In this document: piece after piece, positions 1-5,377 of the stretch
Position numbering within the stretch: position 1 is the stretch's first letter
Layout: the number at the start of each line of letters is the position of its first letter
Assembly (NCBI GenBank): GCA_017504335.1
Contig: JAFVRI010000260.1
Location: forward strand, 1-7,110
Source: Clostridia bacterium
GTDB lineage: Bacteria > Bacillota > Clostridia > Oscillospirales > CAG-272
Length of the DNA: 7,110 nucleotides
Reading direction: 5' to 3'
Position numbers and translations under genes: made by a program
Notes under the pieces: generated by a model
The model's database searches: none
What the model was told of the DNA's origin: nothing
Seen by the model: only the letters and a program-made list of their open reading frames with translations

Positions 1-30
1 AAATCCCGCGAGCATTTGCTGCTCGCGGGA
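1..30 (-). terminator. Rho-independent terminator hairpin after the arabinofuranosidase gene
   Basis: An 11-bp perfect stem (4-14 with 20-30) closes a 5-nt loop (15-19). It lies 7 nt beyond the stop codon of the minus-strand GH51 gene. Read on the minus strand it is followed by TTT (1-3), and the rest of any U tract lies outside the window. The plus strand also has a T-rich stretch to the right (32-35), so it could act in both directions. Stem length and GC content make an intrinsic terminator the natural reading. Confidence 0.85.
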
Positions 31-37
31 GTTTTCT

Positions 38-1537
38 TTATCTTGTTTTCTTCAGTCGAATGACATTCCACGAAAGGGGATTCAATACCGCGGTGAAATT
101 GCCCTTGTCATTCTTGGAGATTCCTCCCGTTTGGGGAACGACGCGGAAGGGATCCTCCTCGGTGTTGACCGCATAACGGTCTGAATTCTCCAACACAAGA
201 TGCTCGGCTACCGTATAATCGGCATACTGACGCAGGTCGCAGGAAAGCTCCATGGATTCCTCTTCGGATTTGTTCACGGCAAAGACGGTCAGCGTCTCTT
301 CCTCCTCGTTTTCCACTACCACCGAATCCAGATAGGGGGCATGATCGCTGACAGAGCATTCGTAGGTGGGGGTGTCCACAAGCGTGTTCAGAACCCTGCC
401 GAGTCCCATGGTGGAAACGTGCATGTAGGGATAGAAGATGGTCTGACGCCAAACATGGTTATCTGAGGTCATAATGGGGGCAATGACATTGACCAACTGT
501 GCCATACAAGCGATCTTGACACGGTCTGCGTGGCGAAGGAGGGTGATCAAGGCAGAGCCTACCAAAAGGGCATCCTCCATATTATAGAGCTCCTCCTCCT
601 GATGGGGGTGACGACTCCATGCCTCAATGGGAGCGTGGCGATTGTGATACCAGGGATTCCATTCATCAAAAGAGAGATTGACCTGCTTTTTGGATTGCTT
701 GCGACTCTTGACGTAATCGCAGATGGAGACCACCTCGGAAATAAATCGGTCCATGTTCACCGATTCGGCTAAGAATCGAGGCGTATCCTTGTCATCGTTT
801 CTCCAGTACATGTGAAGAGAAATATAATCGGCAACACCGTAGCACTCGGTCAGCACCTCTCTCTCCCATTCTCCGAACGTTTTCATGTGGATGCCCGAGC
901 TGCCGCAGGCGACCAATTCTAAGGTTGGATCGTATCGTTTCATGACCGCACCGACCTCGTTGGCAAGGCGACCGTATTCGTAGGCGGTCTTATGACCCAT
1001 CTGCCAAGGACCGTCCATTTCATTTCCGAGACACCAGAGCTTGATGTTGTGCGGATCCTTATAGCCGTGCTTGATGCGAAGGTCACTCCAATAGGTTCCG
1101 GAGGGATGATTGCAGTAATCCAGAATATCCATGGCGGATTCAATACCTCGGGTGCCCAGATTGATAGCCATCATGGGAGAGATGTTCGCTTTTTTGCACC
1201 AATCCATAAATTCATTCAGACCGAATTCATTGGTCTCTACGGTGCTCCAAGCCAAATCCAAGCGGGAAGGACGTTGATCCTTGGGGCCTGTTCCGTCCTC
1301 CCAACGGTAGCCCGACACAAAATTTCCGCCGGGATATCGTATCACGGGGACATTCAACTCCCGAATCACCTCTAAGGTATCACGTCGAAATCCCTGCTCA
1401 TCGGCAGTGCACTGACCGGGCTGATAGATGCCCTCGTAAACGGCACGTCCCAAATGCTCAAGGAATGAGCCGTAAATACGAGGGTCTACATCCGAAACGA
1501 TGCCATGTTTATCGATGGAAATTTTTGCTTTTTTCAT
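38..1537 (-). CDS. abfA: Intracellular alpha-L-arabinofuranosidase, glycoside hydrolase family 51
   Basis: This 499-residue enzyme should hydrolyse terminal non-reducing alpha-L-arabinofuranosyl groups from arabino-oligosaccharides such as those from arabinan or arabinoxylan, with retention of configuration. No signal peptide is visible, so it should act in the cytoplasm on imported oligosaccharides. Visible motifs are GSFLEHLGRAVYEGIY (23-38), RYPGGNF (67-73), the acid/base region LWCLGNEMDGPWQ with Glu173, and the nucleophile region LSFDEWNPWY with Glu292. These glutamates sit two residues from Glu175 and Glu294 of Geobacillus stearothermophilus AbfA, so the alignment is nearly gap-free. 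The N-terminal (beta/alpha)8 barrel covers roughly 1-380 and a C-terminal beta-sandwich the rest. Length is normal for the family. The start at 1537 has an AAGGAGA ribosome binding site (1544-1550); a further in-frame upstream ATG at 1657 would read through the promoter and is rejected. The gene is divergent from an AraC-type regulator that probably controls it. Confidence 0.96.
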   Translation of the reverse strand: MKKAKISIDKHGIVSDVDPRIYGSFLEHLGRAVYEGIYQPGQCTADEQGFRRDTLEVIRELNVPVIRYPGGNFVSGYRWEDGTGPKDQRPSRLDLAWSTVETNEFGLNEFMDWCKKANISPMMAINLGTRGIESAMDILDYCNHPSGTYWSDLRIKHGYKDPHNIKLWCLGNEMDGPWQMGHKTAYEYGRLANEVGAVMKRYDPTLELVACGSSGIHMKTFGEWEREVLTECYGVADYISLHMYWRNDDKDTPRFLAESVNMDRFISEVVSICDYVKSRKQSKKQVNLSFDEWNPWYHNRHAPIEAWSRHPHQEEELYNMEDALLVGSALITLLRHADRVKIACMAQLVNVIAPIMTSDNHVWRQTIFYPYMHVSTMGLGRVLNTLVDTPTYECSVSDHAPYLDSVVVENEEEETLTVFAVNKSEEESMELSCDLRQYADYTVAEHLVLENSDRYAVNTEEDPFRVVPQTGGISKNDKGNFTAVLNPLSWNVIRLKKTR

Positions 1538-1543
1538 GTGTGT

Positions 1544-1550
1544 TCTCCTT
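1544..1550 (-). promoter_or_regulatory. Ribosome binding site deciding the arabinofuranosidase start
   Basis: On the minus strand AAGGAGA is followed after 6 nt by ATG at 1537. It supports this start over the upstream in-frame ATG codons. It overlaps by two bases the -35 box of the opposing regulator promoter. Confidence 0.85.
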
Positions 1551-1577
1551 GACTTCTTGATTTCTGTTCGGTATAAT
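1549..1577 (+). promoter_or_regulatory. Predicted SigA-type promoter of the AraC-family regulator
   Basis: TTGACT (1549-1554), a 17-bp spacer and TATAAT (1572-1577) form a near-consensus housekeeping promoter reading rightwards. Transcription would start near 1584, giving a leader of about 93 nt before the regulator ATG at 1677. The leader would run through the opposing GH51 promoter and the direct-repeat operator. An alternative weaker promoter (TTTTCA 1623-1628, 17 bp, TATACT 1646-1651) overlapping the operator cannot be excluded. Confidence 0.7.
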
Positions 1578-1587
1578 GGTAACAGAA
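1562..1587. repeat. Interrupted 7-bp inverted repeat around the regulator -10 box
   Basis: TTCTGTT (1562-1568) and AACAGAA (1581-1587) are perfect inverted arms separated by 12 bp, with the TATAAT of the rightward promoter in the gap. It could be a binding site for a further dimeric regulator or a weak leader hairpin in the GH51 transcript. Seven-base arms can arise by chance. Confidence 0.35.
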
Positions 1588-1600
1588 CCATGATGCAATT

Positions 1601-1629
1601 ATTATAGAGAAAAATGATTGAATTTTCAA
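1601..1629 (-). promoter_or_regulatory. Predicted SigA-type promoter of the arabinofuranosidase gene
   Basis: On the minus strand TTGAAA (1629-1624), a 17-bp spacer and TATAAT (1606-1601) form a near-consensus promoter. Transcription would start near 1594, giving a leader of about 57 nt. The 13-bp direct repeats begin 4 bp upstream of its -35 box, the usual place for an AraC-family activator to contact RNA polymerase. Confidence 0.75.
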
Positions 1630-1633
1630 GAAA

Positions 1634-1667
1634 CAATTGTGCTTTTATACTGATCAATTGTGCTTTT
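1634..1667. promoter_or_regulatory. Putative AraC-type operator: two 13-bp direct repeats with 21-bp period
   Basis: CAATTGTGCTTTT occurs at 1634-1646 and again at 1655-1667, identical in all 13 positions. The 21-bp period equals two helical turns, so both copies lie on the same DNA face, as in the araI1/araI2 half-sites of the E. coli ara operon. The pair lies just upstream of the GH51 -35 box and just upstream of the regulator start, with the second copy touching the GGAGG at 1668-1672. The assignment to the adjacent regulator is inferred from position, spacing and orientation. Confidence 0.7.
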
Positions 1668-1676
1668 GGAGGAAAA

Positions 1677-2459
1677 ATGAAAATTACGAAATGGGGTTAT
1701 GGCTACCGTCATTCTGACGAATTTTTGATTGATCGACCGAGGGGATCAGGGGATTTTATGTTTTTGGTTTTGAAAAGTCGGGCGTGGTTTGAATTGGATG
1801 GGGGGCGAACGGAGGCAAAGGCGGATTCCGTGATCCTTTATGAGAAGGGGATCCCTCAGCGGTACGGTGCGCTTCATGGAGAATTTATCAATGATTGGAT
1901 CCATTTTGAAGCGAATGAAAATGACCTCGCACTATGGAAGCGGTTGGCGATTCCAACCAACCGTCCCATTCCGTTGTGCTCCTGCCGTTCTCTTTCTGAA
2001 CTGATCCGAAGCATATGTGACGAGATGCATGGGGGTGGGGCATATGCCGAGGAGACGGCAGGTCTGTACGGAACGATGATCTGGTATCGTCTGGCGGAGC
2101 TTTGCCGATTGGATCAGCCTCGTGAGCTACAGGCACATTATGAGCGACTGAAGCAGATCCGACATGCCATTTACCGCCACCCGGAGCGATCTTGGAGCGT
2201 GGACGTGCTGGCGAAGGATGCCGCCATGAGCCGTTCTTATTTTCAACATCTTTATACCAATTTCTTTGGCGTGTGCGTCAGCGCGGATATCCAGGAAAGC
2301 CGAATTTCCCACGCGAAATATCTTTTGATGAGTACGGAGGAATCGGTGGCAAGGATTGCCGAGCAGAGTGGGTACAGAAACGACGTGCATTTTATGCGCC
2401 AATTCCGAAAAATAACAGGAATGCGTCCTACCGAATTCCGAAGGATTCAACGAAGATAA
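1677..2459 (+). CDS. AraC-family transcriptional regulator, probable regulator of the divergent arabinofuranosidase
   Basis: This 260-residue protein has the two-part layout of sugar-responsive AraC/XylS regulators. Residues about 1-145 form a beta-rich ligand-binding/dimerisation part, with the segment FELDGGRTEAKADSVILYEK (38-57) typical of the AraC cupin fold. Residues about 158-258 carry two helix-turn-helix units: the first near 174-194 (VDVLAKDAAMSRSYFQHLY) and the second near 221-245 (ESVARIAEQSGYRNDVHFMRQF), followed by the family ending KITGMRPTEFR. The start at 1677 has GGAGG (1668-1672) with a 4-nt gap; a farther ATG at 1614 would extend the protein through the operator repeats without a ribosome binding site, so it is rejected. 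The ligand is probably arabinose or an arabino-oligosaccharide, inferred only from the neighbouring enzyme. The operator upstream suggests activation of the enzyme gene and autoregulation. Confidence 0.93.
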   Translation: MKITKWGYGYRHSDEFLIDRPRGSGDFMFLVLKSRAWFELDGGRTEAKADSVILYEKGIPQRYGALHGEFINDWIHFEANENDLALWKRLAIPTNRPIPLCSCRSLSELIRSICDEMHGGGAYAEETAGLYGTMIWYRLAELCRLDQPRELQAHYERLKQIRHAIYRHPERSWSVDVLAKDAAMSRSYFQHLYTNFFGVCVSADIQESRISHAKYLLMSTEESVARIAEQSGYRNDVHFMRQFRKITGMRPTEFRRIQRR

Positions 2460-2470
2460 GGAGCCCGAAG

Positions 2471-2502
2471 CCTTTTCCATTTCATGAGAAATCGGCAAAA
2501 GG
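2471..2502. other. Imperfect hairpin after the regulator gene
   Basis: CCTTTT-CC-ATTTC (2471-2483) can pair with GAAAT-c-GG-c-AAAAGG (2488-2502) around a 4-nt loop, giving 13 pairs with two single-base bulges. No U tract follows; instead the -35 box of the next gene starts at 2505. It may be a weak or factor-dependent transcription end for the regulator, or nothing more than AT-rich symmetry. Confidence 0.25.
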
Positions 2503-2504
2503 TG

Positions 2505-2533
2505 TTGACAAATTTAAAAGATAGGTATATAAT
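2505..2533 (+). promoter_or_regulatory. Perfect-consensus SigA promoter of the zinc-ribbon membrane protein gene
   Basis: TTGACA (2505-2510), a 17-bp spacer (2511-2527) and TATAAT (2528-2533) match the housekeeping consensus at all 12 positions with ideal spacing. Transcription should start near 2540, giving a leader of about 59 nt. This indicates strong, probably constitutive transcription unless a repressor intervenes. Confidence 0.88.
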
Positions 2534-2541
2534 AAACATAA

Positions 2542-2577
2542 TCGGAATCAAGAACGGAAGCTCCTTTCTGTTTCCGA
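2542..2577 (+). promoter_or_regulatory. Predicted stem-loop at the 5' end of the zinc-ribbon mRNA
   Basis: Within two bases of the predicted transcript start, TCGGA (2542-2546) pairs with TCCGA (2573-2577). After a 6-nt left-side bulge, AACGGAAG (2553-2560) pairs with TTTCTGTT (2565-2572, two G-U pairs) around a CTCC loop. The Shine-Dalgarno at 2588-2592 stays free. Such 5'-terminal hairpins are known to protect mRNAs from decay; that role here is inference. Confidence 0.4.
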
Positions 2578-2598
2578 AATTCTATTTGGAGAAGCATC

Positions 2599-4641
2599 AT
2601 GATCTGTAGTAATTGTGGAACGCAATTTAATGACGCGATGAAGGTTTGTCCTGTTTGCGGAAAGCCCGTTAATATGGCACCCGGTCAGCAGCCCTATGGC
2701 GCACCCCAGCAGCCCTATTACGGCGCACCCCAGCAGCCCTATTACGGCGCACCCCAGCAGCCTCCTTACGGAGCGCCTCAGCAACCTCCTTACGGAGCGC
2801 CCCAGCAGCCTCCTTACGGAGCGCCCCAGCAGCCTCCTTACGGAGCGCCTCAGCAGCCTCCTTACGGAGCGCCTCAGCAGCCTCCCGTAAAGGAGAAGAA
2901 GCCTAAGAAGGAAAAGAAGAAAATGTCCAAGAAAAAGAAGATCGTCATTCTGTCGGTGGTCCTCGGCATTCTTGTGGCAATCGCAATCCTTGTTGCGGTA
3001 TTCTGGGATTCTCTGTCCAATTTCTGGGCGAGAAACTTTATGCCCGCAGAGGATTTCTACGCAGAGGTAGAAAAGAGCAACATTGAGGATACCGTCTCGA
3101 AATTCTACGGAACCTTCGTGGGAGAAAATAAGTTGACCTTGGATTCCGTGGAAGGCACCATGAAGGTAGAGGTCGGTGACTCCGCTCGCGAGCTGTATGA
3201 GCTTGCAGGTATGGAGGAGAAGCTTGGCTTCTTAGAGAGCGTAGAGCTTTCCTTTGCGATCAACAGAAAGGGACTGGAGCCCGGTAGCCTGAATATGGGG
3301 GCATCTCTGAACGGAAAGCAGCTTGCTGAGCTGAAGTCTGTGGTTGACGTAGAGAACAATAAGATTTATCTGAACGAGCCCGATATGCTGGGCGATACTT
3401 ACATTTGTGTCACCTTGGATGACATTCAGAATTATCTCGGAATCCAGATGGGTGATCTGTCCGAGTCTATGAAGATGTCTGGGGAGATGACCAAGGCACT
3501 GCAGGATCTTCTTCCCAGTGAAGAGGTTGCCGTTGCGCTGATCACCAAGTACATCGATACGATCACCGCTGAGATTGAGGACATTGAAAGAGAATCCGAG
3601 ACTTTAAACGTAAACGGCGTCAAAGAGGATGTAACCTGTGTTGAGATTACCTTGGACGGAGATACCATCTACAAGGTCATTAAGGCAGTTTTGACTGAGG
3701 CGAAGAGCGACGATGAGATCGAGAACATTCTGAAGGATGTTGCCGAGATGATGGGCACCGACCCCAAGGAATTCTATGAGCAGTATCAGAGCACTGTTTC
3801 CGGAATTCTGGCTCAGCTGAAAGAGATGGACGGTGAGGCATTTGACATGATGCTCCAGGGTGAGGAGATCGTCATCAAGACCTATGTCAGCCATGACGGA
3901 ACCATTGCGGGAAGAGCCATCGAGGTTGATAACAGTAGGTTCGAGATGCTGGATGTAGAGGACGGTTCCTCGGTCGCAACCAGAATCCGCGTAGAGGGAA
4001 CAAGAACCTACTACGATTCCGATGATTTCGACTACGATGATTTTGACTATGACTATGCTCCGACCATGAAGACCGAAGAGGTTGAGTTCTTCCGTCTGGA
4101 TGGAAAGGGAACCAAGAAGGATGGCAAGCTGAACGCGACCTATACCATTGAGATGGACGAAACCGAGTATGCTGTGCTTGAGGTCAAGAACTTTAAGGCA
4201 GATCAGTATAAGGAAAACGGAAACATTGACGGTGAGTTCTACATCTCCTTGGGCGAGGATCTGATCGAGCGCTCGGAGGGTTACACCGGAGCATCGATCA
4301 TGAGCCTGATGAGCGAGGGACGCCTTGGCTTTGTTGTAAAGACCGATGACAACGGTATGTCCCTGCAGATCAAGCTAATGGGCAAGAAGGATCCTTATCT
4401 GACCCTCTCTATCGAAGGAAAGAAGAAGAGCTTCGAAGCACCCACCATGCCCTCGACAGACGATACGGTGAATCTTGGAGACGAGGAGGGATTCTTCAAT
4501 CTTCTTGTTGAGGATCTGAATCTGACCGCGCTGATCGATAAGCTGGAGGATGCAGAAATTCCCGAGGAATATGTGGACGTACTGAAGGATTATCGTGACG
4601 CTTTGGGCGAGTATGAAACTTCCGCACCGGCGGAAAACTAA
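2599..4641 (+). CDS. Zinc-ribbon, Pro/Gln-repeat, single-pass membrane protein with large extracellular domain, function unknown
   Basis: This is a 680-residue protein of unrecognised function. Domains in order: a four-cysteine zinc ribbon (Cys3, Cys6, Cys17, Cys20; CX2C-X10-CX2C); eight Pro/Gln/Tyr/Gly repeats (30-92) ending in QQPP (93-96); a Lys-rich stretch (98-114); one hydrophobic membrane span (about 115-136); then some 540 acidic residues with no further span. The positive charge before the span predicts N-in, C-out topology, so the zinc ribbon faces the cytoplasm and the large domain lies outside. That domain has alternating beta-like segments and helices (for example IYKVIKAVLTEAKSDDEIEN, 357-376). 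It has only two cysteines, Cys270 and Cys347, which could form a disulfide, and an Asp/Tyr-rich patch (471-486). The layout resembles that of TcaA/YvbJ-type zinc-ribbon membrane proteins of Firmicutes, but I see no specific sequence match. GGAGA at 2588-2592 supports the start. A perfect-consensus promoter and a bias to AAG for Lys suggest high expression. A terminator hairpin follows, then an ABC exporter operon. Confidence 0.9.
   Translation: MICSNCGTQFNDAMKVCPVCGKPVNMAPGQQPYGAPQQPYYGAPQQPYYGAPQQPPYGAPQQPPYGAPQQPPYGAPQQPPYGAPQQPPYGAPQQPPVKEKKPKKEKKKMSKKKKIVILSVVLGILVAIAILVAVFWDSLSNFWARNFMPAEDFYAEVEKSNIEDTVSKFYGTFVGENKLTLDSVEGTMKVEVGDSARELYELAGMEEKLGFLESVELSFAINRKGLEPGSLNMGASLNGKQLAELKSVVDVENNKIYLNEPDMLGDTYICVTLDDIQNYLGIQMGDLSESMKMSGEMTKALQDLLPSEEVAVALITKYIDTITAEIEDIERESETLNVNGVKEDVTCVEITLDGDTIYKVIKAVLTEAKSDDEIENILKDVAEMMGTDPKEFYEQYQSTVSGILAQLKEMDGEAFDMMLQGEEIVIKTYVSHDGTIAGRAIEVDNSRFEMLDVEDGSSVATRIRVEGTRTYYDSDDFDYDDFDYDYAPTMKTEEVEFFRLDGKGTKKDGKLNATYTIEMDETEYAVLEVKNFKADQYKENGNIDGEFYISLGEDLIERSEGYTGASIMSLMSEGRLGFVVKTDDNGMSLQIKLMGKKDPYLTLSIEGKKKSFEAPTMPSTDDTVNLGDEEGFFNLLVEDLNLTALIDKLEDAEIPEEYVDVLKDYRDALGEYETSAPAEN
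2686..2886 (+). repeat. Coding 24-bp tandem repeats (octapeptide QQPPYGAP/QQPYYGAP)
   Basis: The stretch encodes one 7-residue unit (QQPYGAP), two QQPYYGAP units, five QQPPYGAP units and a final QQPP. At DNA level there are two subtypes: an early one containing CCCTATTACGGCGCACCC and a later one containing CCTCCTTACGGAGCGCC, differing mostly at third positions. The last five copies are nearly identical, differing mainly at CCT/CCC and CAG/CAA, which points to recent expansion by slippage or unequal recombination. The protein segment should be a flexible, disordered linker between zinc ribbon and membrane. Confidence 0.95.
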
Positions 4642-4664
4642 GAATCGTCATTTGGTTTGAATAG

Positions 4665-4704
4665 GCAAGGCACATCCCCCTTTGGATGTGCCTTGCTCTT
4701 TATA
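4665..4704 (+). terminator. Strong hairpin with short U-rich tail, terminator or attenuator before the ABC operon
   Basis: A 13-bp perfect stem (4665-4677 with 4684-4696) closes a 6-nt loop and is followed by TCTTTAT. It sits 23 nt after the zinc-ribbon gene stop codon. The tail is only partly U-rich, so termination may be incomplete. The ABC ATPase Shine-Dalgarno (4705-4710) starts directly after it, so the hairpin is at once the end of one gene and the leader of the next. Confidence 0.8.
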
Positions 4705-4714
4705 CGGAGGCTAC

Positions 4715-5377
4715 ATGAACATAGAAATCAGGAATATTCAAAAATCGTTCGGCAAAAAGGAGGTTCTTCGGGACGTTAGCTTTTCTTGCACGGGCGGAAA
4801 GATTGTGGGAATCCTTGGAGGAAACGGAAGTGGAAAATCCACTCTTTTCGGTGTTCTCACGGGTTTGATCCGCGCGGATGCGGGAGCCTTTACCATAGAC
4901 GGATTCCCTGTGGTGGGAAAGAGACGTCGGGAAATGGTTGGATTGGTTCCTCAAAAGCCCCCGCTCTTCGAAGAACTGACCGCTAAGGACAATTTGCTTT
5001 TGTGGTATGACAGGGAGCAGATGGAGCGGGAGCTGGATGGCGGCATACTGAATATGTTGGGAATTGATGCGTTTTTGAAGGTTCCTGTCAGCAAAATGTC
5101 GGGTGGAATGAAAAAGCGGTTGGCAATCGGATGCGCTGTTGCGCACCGCCCTCCGATCCTTTTGCTGGACGAGCCCTGTGCCGCCTTGGATCTGATCTGC
5201 AAGGAGCGGATCGCCAACTATCTGATCGAGTACAGGAATGAGGGACACTGTGTGCTTTTGGCAACGCATGATGTCAATGAGATCTCTCTTTGCGATGAGC
5301 TGTACATATTGAAGGACGGAACCGTAACGCCCTTTGAATATGACGGAAACATCCACAAGCTGGTGGGACGGTTATGA
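4715..5377 (+). CDS. ABC transporter ATP-binding protein
   Basis: This 220-residue cytoplasmic ATPase should power the membrane permeases encoded just downstream. All nucleotide-binding motifs are present: Walker A GGNGSGKST (35-43, Lys41), Q-loop Gln80, signature MSGGMKKR (128-135), Walker B ILLLDEP (148-154, Asp152 and catalytic Glu153), D-loop AALD (156-159) and switch His185. The size and the SGGMKKR-type signature fit single-domain ATPases of ABC-2 exporters such as the NatA and CcmA group; no substrate follows from this. The start at 4715 has CGGAGG (4705-4710). An in-frame ATG at 4682 lies inside the preceding hairpin and has no ribosome binding site. The stop overlaps the start of the next gene by 4 nt (ATGA), showing translational coupling. 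No promoter of its own was found between 4642 and 4714. Confidence 0.96.
   Translation: MNIEIRNIQKSFGKKEVLRDVSFSCTGGKIVGILGGNGSGKSTLFGVLTGLIRADAGAFTIDGFPVVGKRRREMVGLVPQKPPLFEELTAKDNLLLWYDREQMERELDGGILNMLGIDAFLKVPVSKMSGGMKKRLAIGCAVAHRPPILLLDEPCAALDLICKERIANYLIEYRNEGHCVLLATHDVNEISLCDELYILKDGTVTPFEYDGNIHKLVGRL

Noticed and set aside
992..1375. A 127-codon plus-strand open frame opposite the arabinofuranosidase gene
   Set aside because: It lies entirely within a well-supported GH51 coding region, has no ribosome binding site and resembles no known protein; it is a shadow of the real gene.
1538..1657. Upstream extension of the arabinofuranosidase by 40 residues
   Set aside because: It would place coding sequence over both promoters and one operator repeat, and the internal ATG at 1537 has a strong ribosome binding site and the expected family N-terminus.
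1614..1676. Upstream start of the AraC-type regulator
   Set aside because: It would add 21 residues encoded by the operator repeats, and no ribosome binding site precedes 1614, whereas 1677 has GGAGG.
2548..2784. Minus-strand open frame over the zinc-ribbon start and repeats
   Set aside because: Its repetitive Leu/Gly/Cys product is an antisense reading of the repeat DNA and it crosses the promoter leader.
2686..2886. Tandem repeats as a possible CRISPR array or as a second gene in another frame
   Set aside because: The units are contiguous with no spacers, are in frame with the zinc-ribbon protein, and the other frame is only a low-complexity echo.
4700..5356. A 218-codon minus-strand open frame opposite the ABC ATPase
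   Set aside because: The plus-strand frame carries every ABC motif. The antisense frame has no recognisable domain and its end overlaps the terminator and ribosome binding site region.
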